In this document: positions 7,642 to 12,458 of the stretch, one piece after another
Layout: every line of letters starts with the position of its first letter
How positions within the stretch are numbered: position 1 is the first letter of the stretch
Assembly (NCBI RefSeq): GCF_937875265.1
Contig: NZ_CALLXM010000021.1
Span: forward strand, 1 to 12,458
Origin: an uncultured Acetobacter sp.
GTDB lineage: Bacteria > Pseudomonadota > Alphaproteobacteria > Acetobacterales > Acetobacteraceae
DNA: 12,458 bases
Direction: 5' to 3'
The notes under the pieces: model-generated
Database searches by the model: none
The model's input: the letters and a program-made list of their open reading frames with translations, nothing else
What the model was told of the DNA's origin: nothing
Translations under genes and position numbers: made by a program

Positions 7642-7656
7642 ATGTTATAACGGGAT

Positions 7657-9129
7657 TTACAGGCCCAGTTGTCTGAGCGTCTGGCGGGCACCCTGTGTGC
7701 GGATGCTGCTGCGCAGTTTGACAACATCTTCAACAAAAACCGGAAACTGATCAAGGTTCCAGCCCGCAAAAACCGGCATGGTCAGACCTGCTGCCAGATC
7801 CTCTTTCAGGGCCAGAGCTTTTGCTGTGTCAGGCAGGCCCGGTTCAGCCACTGTATAGGCTTTGTGGCTTTCCGTTTCGCCTCGCAGATATTCCAGGAAG
7901 CACGCCACCCCAAATGCAACGCGGCGATGATCTTTGCCAGCTTTCAGCACACCCTTGACGGTGTCGGTCCAGAAAACCGGAAGTTTGGAAGCACTGTCTG
8001 ACGCAATGCGCAAAAGCTGATCGCCTACTGCCGGATTACGAAAGCGATGCAGCACCTGATGCGCATAGTCGCTCAGGGAAAGCCCGGCCGGAGGCGTGAT
8101 GAACGGGCTGGCATCTTCTGCCAGAAACTGTTCCAGCAGGCTGACAAGTGCTGTGTCACCCATGGCGTGGGGCACGGTATCATAGTCCATCAGCAGGCCG
8201 GGCAGGGCGAGCATGGAGTGGGATGCGTTGAGCATGCGCAGTTTGACTTGCTCATATGGAGCGACGTCATCTGTAAATTCCACGCCAACAGCCTCCAGTT
8301 CCGGGCGGCCTGCGCAGAATTTGTCTTCAATCACCCACTGCGTGAAATCTTCTGCAAACAGCGGCATCTGGTCCGCCACACCGCTCATGTCATCCAGCCG
8401 CGTAATATCGGCCTGAGACACAGACGGCGTGATGCGGTCCACCATAGTGGAAGGGAACGTGACGTTTTCTTTGATCCATGCGCCCAAAGCCGGATCACGC
8501 GCCTCAGCAAAGCCACAGAAGGCCGTGCGAGCTACTGTGCCGTTATCGCGCAGGTTGTCACAGGTCATGACGGTAAAGGGGCCAACGCCACTGTCCCGGC
8601 GCAGGCGCAGGGCTTCCGTAACCAGCCCGAAGGCGGTTTCCGGTACAGCACGCCTGAGGTCTTCGGCAATGGCGGGGTCATCCAGCATGAATTTGCCGCT
8701 GGCATCCACATAATAGCCGCCTTCCGTAATGGTCAGGCTGACAATTTTAATGGCGGGATCTGCCAGGCGTTTAATGGCGGCAGCGCGGTCTTTCGCGGCC
8801 TGTACATATTCCGTAATGGCGCCCAGAACGCGGATGGTATGTGTGTTGTCCGGGGCAAATTCCGTCAGGGTATACAGGCCGTTCTGCTCTGCCATGATGG
8901 CGGCCCGGCGGGTTTCGCGCACATTGTCCCGCAGCCCAACGCCCACAATAGCCCAGCCCTGCTGGCCAGGACGCGCCAATACCCGATCAACATACATCGC
9001 CTGATGTGCCCGGTGGAAATTACCAACAGCCAGATGGGCAATGCCCGGAGTGGTCTTGAGGCGGTCATAGGCGGGGGTGAGGGTCTGAGGCGGGAGCTGT
9101 TTGAGGGTGGTGTTGGACAGGGCAATCAT
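7657..9129 (-). CDS. Mannitol 2-dehydrogenase family polyol dehydrogenase
   Basis: The product is a cytoplasmic NAD(P)-dependent long-chain polyol dehydrogenase, most likely interconverting D-mannitol and D-fructose. Its 490 residues match the family length of about 490. The N-terminal nucleotide-binding domain carries the family box AVGNFHRAH (34-42) and, later, ITEGGYY (134-140) and MTCDNLRDNG (188-197). The catalytic signature KLRMLNASH places Lys296, Asn301 and His304, one residue offset from the Lys-Asn-His triad of the Pseudomonas fluorescens enzyme. Asp231 in MVDRITP is also conserved. The ATG at 9129 is chosen over an upstream one at 9222 because GAGGT lies nearby and the extra 31 residues look unlike the family. 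The related fructuronate and tagaturonate reductases cannot be fully excluded. The gene stands alone and is divergent from rpmI. Confidence 0.87.
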   Translation of the reverse strand: MIALSNTTLKQLPPQTLTPAYDRLKTTPGIAHLAVGNFHRAHQAMYVDRVLARPGQQGWAIVGVGLRDNVRETRRAAIMAEQNGLYTLTEFAPDNTHTIRVLGAITEYVQAAKDRAAAIKRLADPAIKIVSLTITEGGYYVDASGKFMLDDPAIAEDLRRAVPETAFGLVTEALRLRRDSGVGPFTVMTCDNLRDNGTVARTAFCGFAEARDPALGAWIKENVTFPSTMVDRITPSVSQADITRLDDMSGVADQMPLFAEDFTQWVIEDKFCAGRPELEAVGVEFTDDVAPYEQVKLRMLNASHSMLALPGLLMDYDTVPHAMGDTALVSLLEQFLAEDASPFITPPAGLSLSDYAHQVLHRFRNPAVGDQLLRIASDSASKLPVFWTDTVKGVLKAGKDHRRVAFGVACFLEYLRGETESHKAYTVAEPGLPDTAKALALKEDLAAGLTMPVFAGWNLDQFPVFVEDVVKLRSSIRTQGARQTLRQLGL

Positions 9130-9259
9130 GAAATCGGCGTACCTCGTTCTGTTTTCAGGCAGATCAGGTGCAGGGCAAAACCTTGTTTGCGGGGTGGAGC
9201 GCCCTGACCTTGCAAAGACCATAACATGGCAACGTGGAAAAATCCCGGTCAGATGCCGC

Positions 9260-9288
9260 TTGAAACTCTGCGCCGTTTCCTCTATGTC
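9260..9288 (+). promoter_or_regulatory. Weak candidate promoter for rpmI-rplT
   Basis: TTGAAA at 9260-9265 is one base from the -35 consensus, and TATGTC at 9283-9288 follows at exactly 17 bases. The -10 matches only three of six positions, so this is a tentative call. Transcription would start near 9295 and give a leader of about 95 bases that contains both hairpins described next. Confidence 0.3.
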
Positions 9289-9300
9289 AGCGCCTTCGTT

Positions 9301-9362
9301 ACACGCGTCCGGGCTTGTGGGGCATGCCCGGCCGTGTTTTGCCGCTCTGGTAACAGAGTGGC
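9301..9362 (+). promoter_or_regulatory. Two tandem hairpins in the rpmI leader
   Basis: The first hairpin pairs ACACG (9301-9305) with CGTGT (9333-9337) and CCGGGC (9309-9314) with GCCCGG (9326-9331), with a small internal loop between the two helices, and is followed by TTTT. The second pairs GCCGCTCTG (9341-9349) with CAGAGTGGC (9354-9362) over a GTAA tetraloop of the GNRA type, nine pairs with one G-U. The rpmI ribosome site (AGGAG, 9379-9383) lies just after. In other bacteria L20 represses its own operon by binding structured leader RNA, so a similar role is plausible but unproven here. Confidence 0.45.
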
Positions 9363-9390
9363 GCGGTTTCGAGCTTTCAGGAGTAAAGAA

Positions 9391-9594
9391 ATGCCCAAGT
9401 TGAAGACCAAGTCGTCGGTCAAGAAGCGGTTTAAAATCACCGCGACCGGCAAGGTGCTCTCAGGTCCGTGCGGTAAACGCCACGGCATGATCAAGCGTCC
9501 GCAGAAAATGAAGCGCACCAATCGTGGCGCACAGGTGATGACACCGCAGGACGGTCGTACCGTCAAGCAGTGGGCACCCTACGGGCTGGTTTGA
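9391..9594 (+). CDS. rpmI: Large ribosomal subunit protein L35 (bL35)
   Basis: L35 is a small basic protein of the 50S subunit. The 67-residue product begins MPKLKTKSSVKKRF and includes KRHGMIKRPQKMKR (about 29-42), both characteristic of the family, and the length is normal. The ATG at 9391 is preceded by AGGAG at seven bases, a strong ribosome site. The longer open frame from 9226 would add 55 residues unlike L35 and is rejected. The infC gene that often precedes rpmI is not here. rplT follows after 14 bases, so the two form an operon. Confidence 0.97.
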   Translation: MPKLKTKSSVKKRFKITATGKVLSGPCGKRHGMIKRPQKMKRTNRGAQVMTPQDGRTVKQWAPYGLV

Positions 9595-9608
9595 GGAGTA
9601 TCTGAGAT

Positions 9609-9968
9609 ATGGCACGTGTAAAACGCGGTGTAACAACCCACGCTCGTCACAAAAAAGTCCTGGACATGTCCAAGGGCTTTCGTGGCCGGTCTTCTACAAA
9701 TTATCGCATTGCGCTGGAACGGCTTGAAAAGTCTCTCCAGTACGCATACCGCGATCGCCGGAACAAAAAGCGCGAATTCCGCGCTCTGTGGATCCAGCGT
9801 ATCAATGCTGCTGTGCGTGAGCATGGCCTGACCTACAGCCGTTTCATCAACGGTCTGGCTAAGGCTGGCATTGAAATCGACCGTAAAGTTCTGGCCGCCA
9901 TCGCTTTTGATGACGCCGTAACGTTTGCGGAAATCGTGAAGAAAGCTCAGGCCGCTCTGGCTGCCTGA
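9609..9968 (+). CDS. rplT: Large ribosomal subunit protein L20 (bL20)
   Basis: L20 binds 23S rRNA early in 50S assembly and in several bacteria also represses its own operon. The 119-residue protein has the long basic N-terminal helix (MARVKRGVTTHARHKKVL, GFRGRSS), the family signature KREFRALWIQRINAAVR (54-70) and the globular C-terminal domain (LTYSRFINGLAKAGIEIDRK, about 74-93). The ribosome site GAGGAG at 9593-9598 overlaps the rpmI stop. Length and sequence are ordinary for the family. A strong terminator follows 22 bases after the stop, separating it from pheS. Confidence 0.98.
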   Translation: MARVKRGVTTHARHKKVLDMSKGFRGRSSTNYRIALERLEKSLQYAYRDRRNKKREFRALWIQRINAAVREHGLTYSRFINGLAKAGIEIDRKVLAAIAFDDAVTFAEIVKKAQAALAA

Positions 9969-9990
9969 GGCTTCTTGCCGATTTGCCCTG

Positions 9991-10021
9991 AAAAAGGCCG
10001 TCCGCAAGGGCGGCCTTTTTT
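9991..10021 (+). terminator. Intrinsic terminator after rplT
   Basis: AAAAAGGCCGTCC (9991-10003) pairs with GGGCGGCCTTTTT (10008-10020) over a GCAA tetraloop, with one G-U pair, followed by a T-tract (10016-10021). It is GC-rich in the core and flanked by A and T, the standard form. It should end the rpmI-rplT transcript, so pheS-pheT needs its own promoter or partial read-through. Confidence 0.92.
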
Positions 10022-10027
10022 GTTCTG

Positions 10028-10108
10028 ATGGGTGTTTTTCTGGCTAAGGGGTTTTCTCTGCGCTGCGGAGAGGCTATCCGCCCCATAGCGTTTTCCCCTC
10101 TCGTGTGA
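10028..10108 (+). other. Possible leader peptide frame upstream of pheS (doubtful)
   Basis: A 26-codon frame, ATG at 10028 to TGA at 10106-10108, lies between the rplT terminator and pheS. It has Phe codons at positions 4, 9 and 22, and its TGA overlaps the pheS ribosome site GAGG (10107-10110). Attenuation by a Phe-rich leader peptide is known for enterobacterial pheST. Here the Phe codons are scattered, there is no good ribosome site, and no terminator with a T-tract follows. A short inverted repeat, GCTAT (10073-10077) with ATAGC (10085-10089), is the only structure. Chance is the more likely explanation. Confidence 0.15.
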
Positions 10109-10114
10109 GGTTTT

Positions 10115-11185
10115 ATGAGCGACGATCTTGAGATTCTCAGGCAGGAAGTCCTGTCGGAACTGGCTGGTGCGGCTGATATGCGGGCATGGGATGCCGTGCG
10201 TGTGGGCACACTGGGTAAATCAGGCCGCCTGACGGCGTTGCTCAAGGCCTTGGGGAAAATGGCCCCGGATGAGCGCAAGGCGCGCGGCGTGGCGCTGAAC
10301 CGCCTGCGGGATGACCTGACACGCGCAATTGAAGACCGTGGGCAGGCGCTGGATGCAGCAGCACTGGAAGCGCGTCTGGTTGCGGAGCGGGTGGATGTCA
10401 GCCTGCCGCCGCCGGGCACGGCACAGGGGGCTATCCACCCCATCAGCCGTGCCGTGGAAGAAATGACTGCCATTTTTGGAGCCATGGGCTTCAGCGTGGC
10501 CGAAGGGCCGGATATCGAGACGGACTGGCACAACTTCTCCGCTCTGAACACACCAGACCACCATCCGGCACGCACGGACCACGATACGTTTTATCTGCCG
10601 CCGGTGCCGGGGCTGGATGTTGCGCGCGTGCTGCGCACCCAGACCTCTGGCGTGCAGATCCGCACCATGCTCAGCCAGAAGCCGCCGATCCGCGTGATAT
10701 GCCCAGGCCGCACCTATCGTGCAGACCATGACGCGACCCATTCCCCCATGTTCCATCAGTGCGAAGGTCTGGTCATCGGGCAGGATATTACGCTGGGGCA
10801 CCTGAAAGGTTGTCTGATTGAGTTCCTGCGGGTGTTTTTTGATAAGCCGGACCTGCCAGTACGGTTCCGTTCATCCTACTTCCCGTTTACCGAGCCTTCC
10901 ATGGAAGTGGATATCGGCTGGTCACGTCGCACAGGCGAGATTGGTGGCGGGGAAGACTGGCTGGAAGTTCTGGGCTCCGGCATGGTTCACGCCCGTGTGC
11001 TGGCCAATTGTGGTCTGGATTCGCGTGAATGGCAGGGTTTTGCCTTCGGGATGGGGGTTGAGCGTCTGGCAATGCTGAAAAATGGCATTCCCGACCTTCG
11101 TTCGTTCTATGAGAGTGATATTCGCTGGCTGCGTCATTACGGGTCTGACCCGCTTGCGCCCGCACTGCTGCACGAAGGGGTATAA
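10115..11185 (+). CDS. pheS: Phenylalanine-tRNA ligase alpha subunit
   Basis: PheS is the catalytic subunit of the cytoplasmic alpha2-beta2 enzyme that charges tRNA(Phe). The 356-residue protein has an N-terminal helical arm that binds tRNA (about 1-90), then the class II synthetase core. Visible parts are motif 1 around HPISRAVEEM (108-117), GPDIETDWHNFSALN (131-145), motif 2 around GRTYRADHDATHSPMFHQCEG (198-218), the Phe-pocket segment FRSSYFPFTEPSMEVDI (251-267) and motif 3 GFAFGMGVERLAML (308-321). Length is normal for alphaproteobacteria. The ATG at 10115 has GTGAGGT just upstream. Three bases separate its stop from the pheT start, so the two subunits are cotranscribed and probably made in step. 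Confidence 0.98.
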   Translation: MSDDLEILRQEVLSELAGAADMRAWDAVRVGTLGKSGRLTALLKALGKMAPDERKARGVALNRLRDDLTRAIEDRGQALDAAALEARLVAERVDVSLPPPGTAQGAIHPISRAVEEMTAIFGAMGFSVAEGPDIETDWHNFSALNTPDHHPARTDHDTFYLPPVPGLDVARVLRTQTSGVQIRTMLSQKPPIRVICPGRTYRADHDATHSPMFHQCEGLVIGQDITLGHLKGCLIEFLRVFFDKPDLPVRFRSSYFPFTEPSMEVDIGWSRRTGEIGGGEDWLEVLGSGMVHARVLANCGLDSREWQGFAFGMGVERLAMLKNGIPDLRSFYESDIRWLRHYGSDPLAPALLHEGV

Positions 11186-11188
11186 GAC

Positions 11189-12458
11189 ATGAAATTTACG
11201 CTTTCATGGCTGTATGACCATCTGGAAACCTCAGCCACGGTTGAGGAAATCTGCGCCAAGCTGAACCAGATCGGCCTTGAGGTTGAGGGGGTACACAACC
11301 CCGGAGCGGCTCTGGAGCCGTTCCTGACCGCCCGTATTCTGGAAGCCACCCAGCACCCGAATGCTGACCGCCTTCAGGTCTGCCGTGTGGATGCCGGGCC
11401 GGGCATGAATGATGTGCAGGTTGTGTGTGGCGCACCCAATGCCCGTGCAGGTCTGGCTGTAATTTTTGCACCGCCGGGCACGTATGTGCCGGGGCTGGAT
11501 ATCACCATCAAGGCGGGTAAGATCCGTGGGGAAGCTAGCGGCGGAATGCTGTGCTCCCTGCGTGAGCTGGGCGTGGGTGAAGATACCGGCGGCATTGCCG
11601 AGCTGCCGGAAGATACCTTTGTCGGCCAGTCCTATGCCGATTTTGCCGGTCTGGATGATGTGGTGATTGAAATTGCCATTACCCCCAACCGGGGTGATGC
11701 GCTGAGCGTACGCGGCATTGCGCGGGATCTTGCTGCTGCTGGTCTGGGCACGCTGCGTCCGTGGATGGCCGAGGCCGTGGAAGGGACGTTTGAGTCCCCC
11801 ATCGTGTGGGAAAATTCTTACACTGAAGCCTGCCCCTGGGTGCTGGGTCGTACGGTGCGGGGCGTGAAGAATGGTCCCAGCCCGGAATGGCTGCGTCGTA
11901 AGCTGGAAAGCATTGGTCTGCGGTCCATTTCCACACTGGTGGATATTACCAATTACTTCTGTTTTGACCTTGGCCGCCCGCTGCATGTCTTTGATGTTAA
12001 AAAACTTTCCGGTGGTCGCCTGACTTTGTGTCACGGTGCGGGAGAAACATTCAAGGCGTTGGATGGGCAGGAGTATACGGCCTCCCCGGATGACTGTGTG
12101 ATTACGGACGCCAACGGTGTGCAGTCTGCGGCTGGTATCATGGGCGGAGACGCTTCCGGCGCGGATGAGGGCACCACGGATGTGTTCGTGGAATGCGCGC
12201 TTTTTGACCCGGTGCATATTGCGTTGAGCAGCCGCCGTCTGGGGATCACCTCTGACTCCAGCTATCGCTTTGAACGTGGTGTGGACCCGGCTTTGCCCGT
12301 GGCCGCTATGGAAGCCGCAACCCGCATGATTATTGATCTGTGCGGTGGGGAAGCCAGTGAAGTTGTTTCCGCTGGTGAACAGCCTGCATGGAAGCGAGAA
12401 GCCACCCTGCGGTTCAGCCGGGTGCGTGATCTTGGCGGGCTGGATGTGCCTGCGCAGG
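11189..12458 (+). CDS. pheT: Phenylalanine-tRNA ligase beta subunit (3' truncated by window edge)
   Basis: PheT is the partner subunit with tRNA-binding and editing domains. The frame is open from ATG 11189 (AAGGGG eight bases upstream) to the window edge, about 423 codons of a family total near 800. It begins MKFTLSWLYDHLET, the standard N-terminus. An EMAP-like tRNA-binding domain follows (about 39-150, with HPNADRLQVCRVD and VCGAPNA). Then come ITPNRGDALSVRGIARD (164-180) and the B3/4 editing domain (about 210-390), with SIGLRSISTLVDITNY, GIMGGD and SSYRFERGVDP. The B5 domain has just started at the edge. Nothing is disrupted in the visible part; the catalytic-like and anticodon-binding C-terminal domains lie outside. 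Confidence 0.97.
   Translation, partial: MKFTLSWLYDHLETSATVEEICAKLNQIGLEVEGVHNPGAALEPFLTARILEATQHPNADRLQVCRVDAGPGMNDVQVVCGAPNARAGLAVIFAPPGTYVPGLDITIKAGKIRGEASGGMLCSLRELGVGEDTGGIAELPEDTFVGQSYADFAGLDDVVIEIAITPNRGDALSVRGIARDLAAAGLGTLRPWMAEAVEGTFESPIVWENSYTEACPWVLGRTVRGVKNGPSPEWLRRKLESIGLRSISTLVDITNYFCFDLGRPLHVFDVKKLSGGRLTLCHGAGETFKALDGQEYTASPDDCVITDANGVQSAAGIMGGDASGADEGTTDVFVECALFDPVHIALSSRRLGITSDSSYRFERGVDPALPVAAMEAATRMIIDLCGGEASEVVSAGEQPAWKREATLRFSRVRDLGGLDVPAQ

Larger units (their letters stand above)
7243..7656. other. A/T-rich gene-free region upstream of the aldehyde dehydrogenase operon
   Basis: About 410 bases separate the cytochrome start from the end of the polyol dehydrogenase gene, both on the minus strand. 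The stretch is visibly richer in A and T than its surroundings, especially 7350-7560, as expected of a promoter region. Two short minus-strand frames (64 and 77 codons) fall here but show no recognisable motif or good start, so I do not call them. Two inverted repeats are listed separately. I could not find a convincing -35/-10 pair on the minus strand. The aldehyde dehydrogenase promoter must lie here unless transcription reads through from the polyol gene. Confidence 0.7.

Noticed and set aside
8047..9207. 386-codon plus-strand frame opposite the polyol dehydrogenase
   Set aside because: The complementary strand encodes a complete enzyme with catalytic Lys-Asn-His in place. The antisense translation shows no family pattern.
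9226..9390. 55-residue N-terminal extension of L35 from an upstream ATG
   Set aside because: L35 starts MPKLKTKSS in the family, a strong ribosome site precedes 9391, and the extension covers the structured leader.
11231..12217. 328-codon minus-strand frame opposite pheT
   Set aside because: pheT is unmistakable on the plus strand and the antisense product has no motif.
1..12458. Mobile elements, CRISPR arrays, tRNA or rRNA genes
   Set aside because: No transposase or integrase motifs, no regularly spaced repeats and no tRNA-like cloverleaf were seen on either strand. The genes are core or genus-typical.

Overview
The window reads as chromosomal DNA of an acetic acid bacterium (Acetobacteraceae, probably Acetobacter or a close relative). 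The diagnosis rests on a complete three-gene operon for the membrane-bound, molybdopterin-dependent aldehyde dehydrogenase of vinegar bacteria. Its parts are a three-haem cytochrome c, a small protein with two [2Fe-2S] clusters and a Tat-exported catalytic subunit. An alphaproteobacterial-style hslV-hslU pair and an rpmI-rplT-pheS-pheT cluster without infC fit this placement. I recognised the families by eye; no database search was run, so genus and species are inference.

Left part (1-3065, plus strand): the window opens inside a hybrid sensor histidine kinase, of which only the very end of the ATPase domain and the C-terminal receiver domain remain. It is followed by hslV, hslU and sufE, joined by one-base stop/start overlaps. 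Two hairpin terminators fill the gap to the next, convergent operon. The second has an A-tract on one side and a T-tract on the other, so it can serve both directions.

Middle part (3100-9129, minus strand): the aldehyde dehydrogenase operon is read right to left in the order cytochrome c, [2Fe-2S] subunit, catalytic subunit. Acetaldehyde would be oxidised at the periplasmic face by the molybdopterin subunit, with electrons passing through the iron-sulfur clusters and c haems to the quinone pool. Upstream lies an A/T-rich gene-free stretch of about 410 bases with two inverted repeats, one a possible operator and one a probable 3' end hairpin of the next gene. That gene is a complete mannitol 2-dehydrogenase-family polyol dehydrogenase.

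Right part (9130-12458, plus strand): a divergent intergenic region carries a weak candidate promoter and two tandem hairpins ahead of rpmI (L35) and rplT (L20). A strong terminator follows rplT. Then come a 92-base gap with a doubtful 26-codon reading frame holding three Phe codons, complete pheS, and pheT, which runs off the right edge at about codon 423.

Overall this is mostly conserved core genome plus a genus-typical respiratory dehydrogenase. I see no mobile element, CRISPR array, tRNA, rRNA or clear new system. The points most worth a second look are regulatory: the structured rpmI leader, the inverted repeats upstream of the aldehyde dehydrogenase operon, and the pheS leader frame.
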